From assembly GCF_043641665.1 (NCBI RefSeq), contig NC_092193.1, positions 20,920,784-20,984,783 on the forward strand: 64,000 nt of DNA. The letters run 5' to 3'. Source of the stretch: Enoplosus armatus (lineage: Eukaryota; Chordata; Actinopteri; Centrarchiformes; Enoplosidae). The translations under genes and the position numbers were made by a program. This document shows, piece by piece, positions 35,961 through 50,452 of this stretch (within the stretch, counting starts at the first letter, position 1; each line of letters begins with the position of its first letter). Below the pieces are notes generated by a model. That model saw only the letters and a list, made by a program, of their open reading frames with translations, did no database searches and was not told the DNA's origin.

Positions 35961-38349
35961 TGCTTGCAGGTCTTCCTCTCAGGCTGCAAACAACCTCAAG
36001 CAATGAGACAGGGAAGGTAGGGAAGTTTTCAAAGTCTGACAATGTGCCCTGAAACTGCATCTGCATCTATCCTAACTATATTTACTATACCTTTTACCTT
36101 ACCTTATGGATGTCTATGTGAATGTTTCCACAATGGTTTCCTGCCCTTGCAATGTGCAGTGCATCTCGGTATAACTCGGCCTGGGTTGCCTTAAGGTTCA
36201 TAATGCTTAACTCTGTCCTTGAAGGTCCTCCCATCTCAGTCATGCAGGTTGCATGCTATCATTAGCCAGCATTTCACAGACGGTGAGACACTGGGACCAG
36301 TCAAAGTAAACCCAGCCTGAGGTACTGTTAATATGTCTGGAGTTTTGGTTTGCCTCCTGTTGTTTCAAGCTCTGATGCTCTCTGTGTCAAAAATCGCTTC
36401 ATTTTCCTTGTTAAAAATCCCCTAATTGCCTCCATGAGCTGTGTGTCACAGCCACTGATGCTGCTGCAACTGTTGTCTGTGTTGCTAAGCGGGCCAAATC
36501 AGCGAGCCAAAAAAACAATAGCTAGCTTTCCATTGTCTTAAGAACACCGGCATGAACCTGTCCCTTTCACATCTCGCAGTATCTTTGCCTTGCAGCCCCC
36601 CCCCCCTTCATCTCTCCCGGGCCTCGCAGTTTGAAAAACCTCTGAGATAGGGCAACCTCTATGTTGCCTGAGAGACAAAAACCGGGGTTCCAAAAGGGCC
36701 AAAAAATCACTCACTGCTGCTCCCAAAGCCTAACTGCAGCGAGCGAATGGTAATGATTGAAGGTGACTCAGATGAGCGCATCAACATTTTTATCACCTCC
36801 TCTGCATTTTACCAGCTGGACAATCAGAGAACACTGTTTTATGAAGTCAATCAAACTGACTTTGTAGACGCGAACAAGACAAAAACGGGATATTGAAAAG
36901 TCTCTCCACCATCTCCAGTGGAAATGACTACCCTTGGTAGAACACACAAAACAATGGTTTACAAAGCTATGTTTGAGGTTTGCAAGTGTGAATGATTATT
37001 TTCTTTTTCATTTCTATTTCTGGGGGGCAGCTTAAATTGGAAAGAACGTCGGTTAGGCTAGGCATATGTAAGCATTTTGCTTCTGCCTGAGCCTGTGAAG
37101 TCACGACTCAAATGCGAACACTGTTGATTTTGTTTATGCTGTTTATACTTACTGTTTTGTGTGTGTGGTGACTAATCAAAATACAGTGTCTTTAATAGTG
37201 TAGACTCAACAACAGAATAGTGTATATATAGTGTTGGTAATACTGTAGCTGACTCACATTAATCCAGGACCCGAGGAGAGAAAACATCAGTAGTGACAAT
37301 CTAATGTGCTCCTATTCCTCTTTAGGGCCGAGGTCTAGCTATATCTCTGCCAGGTATTGACTCCACTCAACACTGCTTAGCGTCCCAAAATGTGATCCCA
37401 GTCAAGATTGTTTTTTGCTGCCTAAGGGGAACTATGCCAATACAAAGTGGTGAGAAGAACTGCCTCAGCCTGCAGCACACGGTACGGTGCTGTCCAGAAT
37501 TATTATTCAAAAAGCATCTGGCTGGTCAAAGAGGGATCAGGTGTAACAGTAGGTGGTGTGTTATGTTGTTATTACGCAGTGCTGGATGTAATGTGTGCTT
37601 CAGATTATGTAATTCGGCGTGCAATTTGGACTAGCGTCGTGCTGATGGCCTATGTGGGCTTTGATGAAAGATGACATGATCTAGTTTGAAATGGCATTGC
37701 AAGTAGCATTGCAGGAGTAGCAAGTGGTAGGGAAGGCACTTATCATGTGGTTGATGAGCAAGGCTTATTGTTTTTGGTTTCGACAGGTGTTTTATTTACT
37801 GCAGAGTACCAACAAGTGCCTCTTCTTTGTCACACGAGGACCCTTTTGTGGTACTTTGTGTTATGGTTTGTGGCTTGTCGGTAGAAATGTGTGACAACAT
37901 CGGCTGTAATTTGTGGTGACAAGTAGATGACTGTCCCAACAGTTAGTGGGACATAAGATCTTCAGAGGGAGACGTAACACTCTCGCAGCATTGCTGTTAA
38001 AGCTACATGTTCTGTCTTCAGTGTGTTGATGTTTCACCTTTAAGGCAAGGCATAATTGCTTTAAAAAACATGCGTTACTAACAATAATGCTATCTACACT
38101 ATCTGTTTGCCTTGTGCAAATTATATTATACAATGTTATAATAGGATCAAGATTTTCTTGAGCTACTAGGGACTAAAAGTCAGTATATCTGAGCCTCTGT
38201 TGTATCAGGTTTTTTCTCGACTGGTTCCCTAAACACACAATAGTCTGACAGAGTTCCTTTCTACTTGGGTAAATCTGTTGAGCAATTGGCAACTCTCTTT
38301 ATTGTACGGTCAAAGGTAGACGGAAATAGCACAGTGTGTCTGTTGTCAT

Positions 38350-38580
38350 TATAAATGGATGAACCTATATAGCGCTTTTCTACCTTAACAGTTAAGGTAC
38401 AGATCAGGTCTCATTCACACATTAACACACCGATGGCGACCGAGCTGCCGTGCAAGGTGCTGGCCTCCATCGGGAGCAACTTAGGGTTCAGTGTCTTTCT
38501 CAAGGACACTTTGAAATGTGGATGGGGGGAGCCGGGGATTGAACCAGTTGCCCCGGTTACCAATGCAGTTAGCTACAAGA
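38350..38580 (+). repeat. Dispersed teleost repeat
   Basis: It starts near ATGAACCTATATAGCGCTTTTCT, continues with CATTCACACATTAACACACCGATGG and TTTCTCAAGGACACTTTGAAATGTGG, and ends GGGATTGAACCAGTTGCCCCGGTTACC. This order of motifs (tatatagcgcttttc, cattcacacattcacaca, cccaaggacacttc, gggatcgaacc) is a very common fish repeat. Confidence 0.75.
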
Positions 38581-39359
38581 GATCACCCGGGGGACTCACT
38601 TCTGTGCGTTCTGCAGATAGATTTATTTCATATAACTTCTTCTCAAACTGTAGGCACCACCTAATGTAACAAAAAAAAGTGGTTCAAGACAGTTTATTAA
38701 TGTAGAAGCTTGGTTGTATTTTCAAAGCCATGTTTCCACCCAAGCAGTTTTATGCAAATGATCTAATTAGAAAAGCTGGATGGAAGCAGCAAAATCCAAC
38801 AAAACCTCCACAATATCACCTAAAAGGTTTTACACTCGCTTGAGGTGGGGGTTTTTTTTTTCCATGAAGAGCTTATGCAACAAATTGGCGATGGAAATGA
38901 GTTTGTTTAATGAATAATGATGTTGGGAATATTACATGACCGATCAGAAAGAAAATATTTGATCAGAAAAGGTTGCCGTTTATCTCTGTATATTCCAAAG
39001 GTTCGCAACACGGCCGGAAAACTGTGCAGCACCTGCAGCTGCTCACTGCCCTAAAGTGCCATGAGGTGTCTGGAGAGACACGCGTGTATTTCTTTATTTT
39101 GCAGGTAACAAACAACAATGTTATTCACAGTAGACCAAGGATTAAACATAATATATTAAGAATAGAAGAAAAATATGAGTACATATCAACGTGTAAAGAA
39201 TAATAAATAATATTCAACTGCAAAACCTGCCCTGATTTGGAATTTTAACGATTATGCAAAATGATTCCGGTCAGCTCAAATAATCGCGATCAAGCAATAA
39301 CTGCGGCCGGCCTGTTCAGAACGGCCACAATTTTTAAGAATAAGATTTCAGAATTGTCC

Positions 39360-39710
39360 TTTAAAGGAATAGTTTTGACACTTATTTGCTTTCTTGCGTT
39401 ATAAGAGTTACAAGAGATATAGCACTCTCAGCTGGTTAGCTTCGCTTAATACAGACTGAAACTGAAAACGGGGGGGAAATGCTAACGTGGCTCGGCCCAA
39501 AGACAACAAAATCTACCAAGCAGCACCTCTGAAGCTCATTACATGACCTTTTACATCTTGTCTGTTTAATCCACATAAAAAAACTAAAATGTTAATGCAA
39601 CACGCTTTGTTTTTACGCAGGGATACGCTAGGTCTTGACCCGGACCAGTAACTTCCTGGATCCTTGTCGTCACTGTGAGGTTGCCAGGCAACCAGCCGAG
39701 ACTTAAATCA
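39360..39710 (+). repeat. Dispersed teleost repeat
   Basis: AAAGGAATAGTTTTGACACTTATTTGCTTTCTTGCG, then CAGCTGGTTAGCTTCGCTTAATACAGACTG, AACAAAATCTACCAAGCAGCACCTCTGAAGCTC and, near the end, GAGGTTGCCAGGCAACCAGCCGAG follow the order of a well-known percomorph repeat. Both ends are estimates. Confidence 0.75.
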
Positions 39711-40085
39711 CTGGCATACGTACATACAACTGGCGTAAGTGTATGTATGCAATTATTATAGTCTCCAATAAAATCCACTCACCAATAGATCATTATCATG
39801 AATTATCTCACCTCCTGATATTAATAATCACAAGATGGACTTTATTATAACTTGGACCATATAAATCTATCTGGAAGATAGAAGAAATCCAACTCCCATG
39901 TAGGCACACTGTACTGTCACTCCACACACACTCAATCATCTGGTTCACCTGTACACACAACCCATTCTCTCTCCACAGTACTCTTCTATAAAGCAGATGT
40001 ACGGCACAAACAGCTGCAAAACGCACTAAAACAGCACTAATGATCAACATTTCTTGTGCACGGCAGGTTTATACATCGAGCACCC

Positions 40086-40087
<2 letters not shown>

Positions 40088-40124
<37 letters not shown>
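40088..40124. repeat. CA microsatellite, about 18 units
   Basis: Uninterrupted CA run after a short C run. Confidence 0.95.
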
Positions 40125-40126
<2 letters not shown>

Positions 40127-41038
40127 TACGAGCTCTTTGCACTGCGCCCAGCTATTCTCGTCATCCCATCCTGGTGGCAATCTGCTCCGTCGACAGCATC
40201 CTTGTTTTCCACCATTTTGCAGGGGGAGACAAGTGACAAGACCAACCTAATTAATCTCACAATCATCCTGTGATTATTACGCTCTCACTTCCACAGGCGC
40301 CGCACGCTGCCTCTCCCCAGGAGCGCAATACATCAGCCAGAGTGAGCGGGTCGGTCAGCGCCCACCGCCAGCATCATGGACGCTCACACAAGGAAAGATA
40401 TTAAAACGCAGACAGGACAGCTACTGGCAGCGCGGGCTCAGACAAGGTGTTAATTGATTAGGGTGGAATCAGAGCGCTGGGGCCCAGCCAGTTTACCACC
40501 CTGATTAGACGGATGAGAGGCTCATTTATAAGCTCGGCAGTCACGAGATAATTACTAAAACACACAGTAATATATGCAACGGCAGCTGGGAGCAGTGCCG
40601 TGCGGTGATGGACAGGACTGGGATGTGTGTATGTGTGGGTGAAGATCAATGACTTAGCTCACTTGCAACGGTGTTAAGAGGTGGTTGTAAGATAAGCAGC
40701 ACAATAATGGCATGTCCCATTCCAACAGAATGGCAATCCATTTAGGAACTGTGATAAGCTATAGGAAATCAAAATCAATAAAATCAGCTAAAACTCAACA
40801 GCTAAGGGCATCTTTCCAAATTCGGCAGCGGACACATAACAATCCACATCCCAGGTGTCTCAAAGGTTTGAAAAACCCATCCTTACACTCACCTGCTTCT
40901 CCAAATCTACATCTCCTTGGTGACTGATAATTGTGTACATCCACATTTACATAAATACAAGTGCAGAGCCAATTTGTGCCGCCTCACTCGCTCAATTCGC
41001 ACTCGCAATCTGTGAGTAATTACTGTCTGATTTACTAA

Positions 41039-41066
41039 AGCAGCAGCAGCAGCAGCAGCAGCAGCG
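41039..41066. repeat. CAG trinucleotide repeat, 9 units
   Basis: An uninterrupted AGC/CAG run in an intron. On the transcript strand it is CTG. Confidence 0.95.
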
Positions 41067-41828
41067 TCTAGGAATTTCTAGGTAGATTCAGGAAATTAAG
41101 GAGAGCCTTGCCCCTGACTCGCAAAGTGCACTTCAGATAACAGGACAACTGGTAGACTAGTGAGCCTGTTTAATAATCAACACGCACAAATCCAGGTGGA
41201 AAATATGTACAACAACGTACGGGAACAGGGGGCCTGCGAATAGGCAAGGCATGTTGGCCTCTTGTGCTTATCCACTGAATGCATTTCAACTCGGATTGTT
41301 GCAGATGGAATATTTGCATTTTTGTTTTTGTTTGCACGTAACAAAACTTGACAGAAATGTCAGTTGACAGTGAAATGTACAGTCCCGCGCGCAATTTCCT
41401 TGAGCTTCCGTGTTCAAAATATCATCAGCTACAGCTAATCTATTCCAGAAAGTGTCTGCAGGTCTCCCTTAAAATCCTTCATGGTGCACCCATAATTCCT
41501 TTTTCCGTCTTGTCTTACCTATTGTCCACGTCCTTTCTCAACGAGGCTGTACTGAAGAGCGGAACTCATCCCAAGAGCACTGCACTGTAAGTAAGAACCG
41601 ACATTCACTTTGTCCTTTTTTCTTTTTTTTTTTTGGCAAAGGTTTTTTTTTTTAGAAAAATATCAGTATTCTTCAACATGCTCACAGGGATGGAAATAAA
41701 ACAGGACAATAAATAATTAATAGAATACAAAAGGAGAGTCTCATGACACCTCAAAGTGTTGGCAAGAAATCTTTTCACTGTTTCTTTTTGGATCCAAGTG
41801 AGACTAATTTCAGGGAGAAGAAGTCGTG

Positions 41829-41832
41829 TATA

Positions 41833-41872
<40 letters not shown>

Positions 41873-41878
41873 TTTTTT
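41829..41878. repeat. TA13 followed by T24
   Basis: A 26-nt TA repeat continues directly into a 24-nt T run, preceded by T-rich runs at 41618-41655. Confidence 0.92.
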
Positions 41879-42764
41879 CTTTTCCTGACGCTTTTGGCAA
41901 GGATTTGCAACACACTGCAAGAAGAAGCCGCCCTCTCGATGCTGGTGGATACAAGCTGTTGTTTAAAAGCATCCAGTAATTATGTGTAAAGGAAGAATAT
42001 CACTACAAAATATCTGGATATTTCATGTACTTTCCCATGCAAGGAAAGAGCGGGGGGGGGGATGCGTTAACTAAGTAAAACATAATCAAATGCCTATGAG
42101 ACTTCAAAGCCCTGGCTCAAAATCTCCACTCTGTCATCTACGAGACGGAAATTGGATGGATATTTTGGTCTCCAGCATTCCAGTGCAATGTTGTTGCAAC
42201 TCAGTGGGCTCCTTTCACACTGTGTATAAAGCAATTTCAGAGAGAGGGCCTTATTATTCACAGGGTCCAATTCATATCTACAAACAAGTAAGACTAACAA
42301 AGTGAGATATTTGTGATTGACCCTCATAACTGAACCACAGTGGCCTGACCAACACCTTAATGTGACAAGAGCTGGTGATTTGTCCGGCACTTTCGGGCAG
42401 CGGTAATACATTTGTGATGGAATCGAATTGCTCGGCCAAGTGATTTAATCTTCCCGAGCAGCCGGTTTTTGACATTTACAAGCCCACAGGAAATAAACAA
42501 GGTGATATTCTGAGCATTTGTTTTTGGATGAATGACTAAAACTGAGCCTTCAAAACACTCAGAAACTTAATTGCATTAGCTGAGTACTAATGGCTGATAT
42601 TCAAGAAGCTTCTTTGTACCATAGTTACTCTTAGATTCTACTGAAGTAGCAACTGAATGACAAAAAGCCAAAATGAGTCTTCAAATCTCTAAAACAAGAG
42701 ACAATCTGGGGACTGAATGTCACTGTTGACCGTTCTGAAGCTTTTTTGGACAGACTGGCCTTGT

Positions 42765-43190
42765 GGCTTGGGGGGTGGGAATGTCCGTTGGGCCATCTGT
42801 TGGTCCACCACTTTTTTCCAGCCTGAAATACAGTATCTCAGCGAGTATTGGACGAATTGCCATCCATGGACACCGGAGAATGAATGCTAGTGAGTCTGGT
42901 GATCTGCTGACTTTTCATCTAGCGGCATCCTCAATTCAAAACTGCAAGTGGTCCAATACTTTGGTTTATGAACAAATACCCACTAGAAATGATGACCTTT
43001 TCCATCAGCTTCAGCTGTAAGGCTGCAAATGTTAGCATGCTAACACATTAAACTAAGACGGTAAAACATTACCTACTAAAATCAGAATTGGTAACACTGT
43101 TCTTGTGAGCATGTTGCCATGCCGATGTTAGCATTTAGCTCAAAGCTCCGGAGTGCCTAAGCACTGCCTCATAGACGTGGCAGTAAACTC
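42765..43190 (-). repeat. Dispersed teleost repeat, reverse orientation relative to 26740 and 54225
   Basis: It includes GGTCCACCACTTTTTTCCAG, GGACGAATTGCCATCCATGG, TTTTCATCTAGCGGCATC, ATACTTTGGTTTATGAACAAATACC, GCAAATGTTAGCATGCTAACACATTAAACTAA and GATGTTAGCATTTAGCTCAAAGC. This is a familiar teleost repeat. Its first half is the reverse of motifs at 26740-27080 and 54290-54430. Confidence 0.8.
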
Positions 43191-44885
43191 TCATGCCACG
43201 TGTATAACTTCACACGTTTTCGAACTAACGGAGAGCAGCAGTAATTAATTCCAGTAAAGAGAGAATGACTGACAGTAATGAGCCCCCATGTGGCTGTTGG
43301 ATCCACTGGCCATCAAATCGGGGCAAAATTAGATTTTTTTCCAAACTCTGAGTTAAAACTGGGCTATCTGTACAACCGGAAGTACGAAGTGGACCACTGG
43401 AGCCCCGTCATGAACAAAGTATTGGCTTCATTTAAACAAAAGAAAACCATTCTAACTTTTTTCCACCACGGAAATTTTAATCACGGTTCATACTTGTGAT
43501 GTTAATGATGATTATAATGAAGCAAGCTGTTCTTTGCAATCATTTCCCTCCAAAATGGATCATTATCGGGGGGGGGGGGGGCTTTGTCATGATCACAAAA
43601 ATACTTGACAATGGGATAAAGGCAGGGATACCCAAATACGTTCTGGTCAATACTATAAAATACCCTGTCAAACTCTGATAAAAAATAAATTCCAAGATGA
43701 AGTTTGCAAGTCATCTTTAAGATAGCGACATAGTGACAAGACACATCTGAAAAGGGCACTGAATATGCCATAGCTGGGATACTGAGAGTATCGGTCTGAA
43801 ACCCAGTTTTTAATCTCTCATCTTAAGCTGGTTTAACTTAAAAACATAACTTCCCCTGCTGCCTTAAAAAGTTAGCCAAACTTAGGTTGAAAAATGTGTT
43901 CAAAGATGTCTTCTAAATTCCTGTATGATGTTTTACGGTGTACAGAATACTAATTTTTCACCTCTAGTCTCAGACTTACTGATTAAAGTCAGACGATGAA
44001 AGAGCAAGGGACTAATCAATGAACGTACTTCGGCATGTGTTTTACATGCCTGTAAAATAGAATAGAAGCTTAAAAGAATGTACTCCTCTGTATTCCTGTT
44101 TACCGTACCACCTACATCTATAATTGGTTGGAAATGCATGCATAAATGAAACCTTTTTCCATTAAAAAAACGTCTCACAAGCTGTTTCCTTCTACTTGAG
44201 GTGCATTATAAGAGATAAGATGAAGCACACTGGATTGCATAAATAGCATCTCCCAATCCCACCTGAAAGGCTCTACTCGAGTGCATCAAAGTACTTGAAA
44301 AGAAATTAAATTGTTAGGAGGGGATGGTGCCTGACAGCTTATCAATAGAAGGGGGGGGATTTAGGAGAAGCAAAACACTAGCAGACGGTGCTAAGATTCT
44401 GCAAATAACAAGAACGGTATTGCTGGAGCCCCCGACAGATGGAGAAGAAAACAAACCTGGCTGCTACATTTCCTGGTTGCTAAGCACCACCTGGAGGTAA
44501 TGAATGTGTTGTCGGCCTAAGAGGCATATGAGACAAGAGGCGAAGTCAAACTGTCTACTCAGACACATTACAGAGTACAGGTCTGCTGCTTGTCCTTGAT
44601 ACGGGTCATCTTGGCCCGCAGATATGCTCATGAATATTTATACAGGTAGATGGACACAACAGGATACTCATACAACATCAGAATATGAACAATTAGTGAA
44701 GAGGCCATATGAGTGGGCACCAGATCAAAAATCTCTAAGGCTTGGATCTGCGGAGATGAAGGTAGTTGAGTTGAAGGTAAAGACATTGAGTACCATGCAC
44801 TAATATTGTATCAATGAATCAAGGATGGATACAGACTGTACACTCTACTGTAAAGTACTCTGAGTATGATTTATATTGAAATCTA

Positions 44886-45143
<258 letters not shown>

Positions 45144-47289
45144 TTAGCTGTGTGTTATAACTGCTGAGGACTGATTTGAGCCATTTATTGAGGCTTGCCT
45201 GGGTGGATGAGAGACTGTCAGCTGTCTGGTGTGGTCAGAGGTGTGCTCTGTTACACCTGTAACTACATCCAACAATCATGTCACGATGAACTGACACACC
45301 ATGGAGGACACGTTGCTCCTTCAGTAGCTCTTTGCAGGTCAAACCACCACTTCAACTAAATCAATGTATGTCAATGGACATAATGTCAGTGGATTAGCTG
45401 CAAGCATTTTTCATGAAGACCTTGATTTCGGTGACCTTAGACATACAAATTTGCATCGTTGATCAATAGCAAGTCGACTTGTCAGTGCTGACCTTTGAGA
45501 GAACAGAGGAATATTAGCTTTCATATTAGCCACGTTGCACTAGCCACTTTTATACAACCCCGCTCTGCTGGGGTGTCCACAACAGAGATACACCATGGTT
45601 TGGAATCATGTTAGTTTTCTTCAGCTATTGTAATTTGGCTAGCACTAGCCTGTTCTTGGGGGCGAGTTGGTATGCCAGTAGTTCACACAGTAGTTAATTA
45701 ATAACCCTGACAAGTAGTCACTACGTCACTAAGCATAATTCATAGTATGTGGCTCCACCAGATAAAAAAAATGCCACTTATTGAGACGTAATACCTCGAC
45801 ACTGCTTAAATAAAATTCAGATATCAGTAGACAGTGGTAGGAAGGGTTTGAAGTTGTTTAACGGAAAAAATACATATATTTGATTTTCTTGAGCACAATT
45901 GTCCCTTTATACCACACATGGTGTCAGTTTGTGTGTAGTTAGCAATGCTACCCGTAAATCACCGCTAATTCACCTATTTATTCTCAATGTCAGTAAAGTT
46001 AGCAATCATCAATATTGTAATATGATGAGTTCAAGAAATATCACCGTCACATAAGCTAATGATATCTGAACGAAATTCAGCAGTCAATTAGTTGTGCCTG
46101 GCTATCATCAATATGCAATCTGCTTTCATAAAAATTGATTAAGGTATCACGTTTCTTTAGATCATGTTTCAATGTTGCAATGCTTTAACAATCTGCTTTG
46201 CAAGACGTTCTGTGACGCCCTGATCTCTACTTAGCTTAATGAAGAGGTGTCTATTTTCATGAATTACACATACCTGCATGTTTAATTCATTCTGCGTAAT
46301 CAACATCAGAAAAGCTATGAGTTTTCGCATCACAATTGCTATGCAAAGTGGTAGACTTCTGAGATACGACGCACCGTGAAATCATTGCTCTAACCTTGCT
46401 CCGAGCATCCACTTTGTGTTTCTGTGATTATTTTTTTTTTCTTCCTTTTTCTTTTTGTTCCCCGGTAAACCTCTTGCAAGGTCAAGAAGCAGATCATCCG
46501 GTAGAAGGACAACAAGTGTAAGTATTTGAGATTGGTGGAGATGAAGAACAAAGCAGGGAGGACTTTGGTGTTTTCTCACAGAATCTAAATCACAGAGCTA
46601 TTTCTGCAGAGGAATAGTGCTGCTGAGGATAAACAAGAACTCGTGTAATAGCATTGCCATAAACCTTGCCTCGGTGAAGAAAATGATGACCTCTCAGGCA
46701 AAAAAATTTTTTCCCTCCTACTCCCCTGCTTTCCCTATGAGAAAACACGGCAAGGTTCCTTCCCTTTCACAGTCAACTTGATGTTATCTTACAAACCAAT
46801 TTTTCTTTTATAATTGCCCATTTCTTTGTTGTCATTTATTCAGAGGGGACCTATTGAACGGAGCCTTGGCAGATGATGAAACTAACAGCAAGTGTGAATG
46901 CTAAAATATTTGGGAAACTGCAATTACAGTAAAGACACGTGGTTTAAAAGCCGTATTTGGTGAGTCTTTGAGGCTACAACAACGTTCATTACATCCCAAA
47001 ATATGGAAGTCAAAGTTTCCTAATTTTGTCCTCGGGGGAGTACTAAAGAAAAAAAAAAACATGGAGTCAGAAAAATCTAAATGGGGTTTATTCCTTTTGG
47101 AGAAATCAATCAATGGAAATCTGCCAATCTTGTGTACAAAACTGACATTTGGTCTAAGGGTGGCGCATGGGAAAAGCCTATTTAGTGTCCTAAAATTAAA
47201 GGGTACATTCTCAGGGGAGCATGTATTGCTGTACTGTGTTGTGTAAATGCCTCTAATGAAATGGAGTTACCAGAAATATTCATTTGAAT

Positions 47290-47540
47290 CTGCAGGACTA
47301 ACTGAAGCCTTCATTTACATCTGGTGTTAGCTAGTGATCTGTATCTGGATACGTTATCTGGGCAACTGCATCTGATCGAGGGCCTTTGCATTCACACCTC
47401 TTACTAAGCGTTGTCGTTGCATTGACTCCACCTGCATTAGGTTTCCTAAAGAGATAAAAAAAAGAAAGCCCCCTGCTGAGGTCCGATCACAATGCAATCC
47501 AATCTGATATGATTCAGTCACCTGTCTCATCTGATAGAAT
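47290..47540. repeat. Dispersed repeat fragment related to the 16740-16940 region
   Basis: CATTTACATCTGGTGTTAGC, ATCTGTATCTGGATAC and GAGGTCCGATCACAATGC echo CATTTACACTTGGC, GATCCAGATACAGG and GGTCCGACCACAAT near 16730-16900, which suggests two copies of one family. The similarity is short and imperfect. Confidence 0.45.
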
Positions 47541-49321
47541 AGATGCACTTTCTAAAAAAGCATAAGATTAGAAGCAAAGTGAAATAACTTTAAATCGGGA
47601 CATTCTCATTATAAACTAACAATTGGCTGTGGAATTGCATCTGCGTGTACTTATCTAATTAAAATGAAAGACTATGAAAATGTTTATCTGACTTAATGGA
47701 TGCTACAATCAGTATCAGGATGCGCAATCGCTTTATTAAACCACCCGAATGAGCTACCTCATTTAACCTTTTTAAAAGAAGAAAATGCCCCAAGGGAAAA
47801 AAAAGCTAAGTAAACATGTATCCAAGATGGTAAAATGCAGTTAATTACACTGCCTCGAAAGAAATGATATCCATCTGCAAATTGGAAATAGTAGTTCCAG
47901 CAAGAGAAAAAGTTCTTTATTGTATTACAAACACAAGAAATAATTAATCATTTTGACAACCTATATATAGGGCACGGCTAAAATGAATGGGCAATGAGCA
48001 CTGCCTGCAATATATTTCACATTTTGTCCGAGACAGCTGTCTGCAGCTGAAAGAGGGAATAAATGTAAGCCTCAATTATGGGCTCCATTAACATGGATAG
48101 CTAAACAATGGGAGGGTTAGAAGTAAATGTGCGTCAAAACAAGCAGTATAAAGAACCATTCATTCAGCCCATTTACCACTGAAGAGTACCCCCAAGTTTA
48201 AATGCCACGTTATACCCTACAATTTACTTGCTTCAGTTAGTTATTCAGTTCAGAGGGAGAAGTGGAAATTAACAATGAACAGAAAAGCTTTTCTCATGTA
48301 ACGGTATTTCTAAAGATAACTGCTTTCACGTGTTTGATATTCAGATTATAGGAGAAGTAAAATGGTTCGTTTTTTTCGTCTTGAGTTTTCAATTAGTGCA
48401 AAACTTATGAACTTGTATTATAAATGTAAAAAATGTCAAAAACATAAGGAAAGCACATAGAAAACACACGTTTATAACTACCGAGATCATCTTCTGAACG
48501 CAACCCCCGGGGCAGTGCGCCAATGAAAACATTAAGAAAACAAAAACCAAGGCTGGTTCTTCACCCAGTCATAACTGCCATGAAGCCAGCTAATAAAGGG
48601 GAGGAAGATCAGGGCCCGCCGCTATTCATCCGTCTGCCAGGGAGCAAGACAGAGTGACAAATTATCATCAGAAATGAGGGAACGCCGTTCAAAAGCACAG
48701 TAAATCAGCGGCTTCAAGAAGGTGTTTGCAGTGTTTCCTTGTGGCCCCCGGGGGAAAGCTGAAGAGAGCGCTCATCAGATCATACATCAGAGGGAAATGA
48801 GTTATTTACACAGTGTCTTGAAGAAAGCTGCCAAATGAAAATAAAATGTTGAAAAAGAAGGGGGAATTGAAATGTGTAAACACAGAGTAGGGGGGGGGGG
48901 GGTGGAAGATTGCATGCCCAAAACGGAATAAATTTACAATAAATGCGATGCAGTGGTGCGGAAGTGCTACAGTACGGAGAGCCTCAGTCCTGGTGACAGA
49001 AGCAACCAAGCCGGGTTCAAATATTCCAAGAAAAATACTGCGTCTTTCCACAAGCAGGATCTGTCTGATATCTAGGTTATTAGGTGAGGATACAAAAAGA
49101 ACATTTTCCTCTCAGTGTTTGCCACGACTGTATGAATCTCGACATCAGAATTATTTCAATAAAAAGACAGGGATACAATTTGTGAGCTCTAAAGGCACTA
49201 AACTGACGGGAATTGTTCTTTTATTGCTGCGTATGCACATTTTGAGCATCTCGGTCGTATTTTTCGGGTTAACCTATAAAACAAATGGGACAATTATTGA
49301 GACAATAGCTTAGACATTCCC

Positions 49322-49560
49322 CAGTGTTTCCCAAACTGGGGGTTGGGACCCTCCAAGTGGTCCCAAGACAAATCAAAGAGGAGTCACAAGGTGGTTCAAG
49401 GAATAACACAGTTTGTTTTTCTGGTTTTCTTGTGAAATACTGAATACTTTCACCTCTTTAGGCCTCTAATTCTAATTGAGCAGTTTGAGAGGTAAGCACC
49501 CCCTTTGGTTTAACAGCTCACGACTCACTTCCATGCTGAGGCAAAACTTGTGATGATGAA
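49322..49560 (+). mobile_element. hAT-like dispersed element, 5' terminus visible
   Basis: CAGTGTTTCCCAAACTGGGGGTTGGGACCC is the typical start of hAT elements that carry a 'ggggtcgggaccc' motif and then 'ggtcacaag', here GAGTCACAAGGTGG. The opposite terminus and the target duplication were not identified, so the right end is approximate. Confidence 0.6.
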
Positions 49561-50429
49561 GGGTCAAAACTAACCAGTGCTCTACACCCTTGAGACAGAC
49601 TTTCTTTGCTTTTACTGTGGGATAAATACTGTATGTTCAAGTATATAAAATACGTCAAGATAATAAACATGCTGTTTTGCCATTGTCCTTTTACTCACTC
49701 GCCTGCATACCTTTTGTGCTGGAAGACACAGCAGCAGCCTAGTGTAGTGATTGTTTCCAGTCGAGGTTTCCTTTTTAGACAAAGTGTAAAAGGTCTATGC
49801 AAGAGGATGGCGCATGACTGTTCACTACATACTGTAACAAATCAGATGCAAACAGATACAATTGCATATCTCTGCATGACATCTATCAGTCTATTTACAC
49901 TGACCCTCCATATACAGCAATGCTGCAGTAGTTTGAGACATATTGTTACAGGAAAACCTTGTTCTACCTTCATAATTCATGTTAGAGTTAATAAGAAGGT
50001 TTCTTAGCATGTTTTCCATAATGCTTTTAATGACATTGTTTCTTTGTATCAGTATTTTGAGTCTCAGCATCTTCAAGCATGTGCACTGTCTTTGGATCTT
50101 AATATTTTCTGCTCTTGTTAACAGGATTATGACAATCAACACAAGCGGCGCATAAATAATTGAAAGGACATTGATAAGACAAATCAATGGGTTTTATTGA
50201 TCAGTACAGTTAAGTGTGTGTGCACATACTGTAGATGAAAGGATCCACAAATAATTGAGGAAAACTGTTTGGATGACTGTACTCTGCAGACTGAAAATAC
50301 TTTCCATTACATACGCACCTTTTTTTCCCCACCAGACATATGTGGCAGCTATTGTGGATTCCGGCAAAGTCACATCATTTTATGAAATTCCGCTCCGTGC
50401 ATGGAAACATTAATGTATGTACAGGGTCA

Positions 50430-50452
50430 AATGGATGGATGGATGGATGATG
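50430..50452. repeat. GGAT tetranucleotide repeat
   Basis: ATGGATGGATGGATGGATGAT, about five units. Confidence 0.9.

Noticed and set aside
48945..49035. tRNA- or SINE-like stretch with a B-box-like word GGGTTCAAATATTCC
   Set aside because: The box A match is weak, the spacing and the rest of the cloverleaf do not fit, and no second copy was seen in the window.
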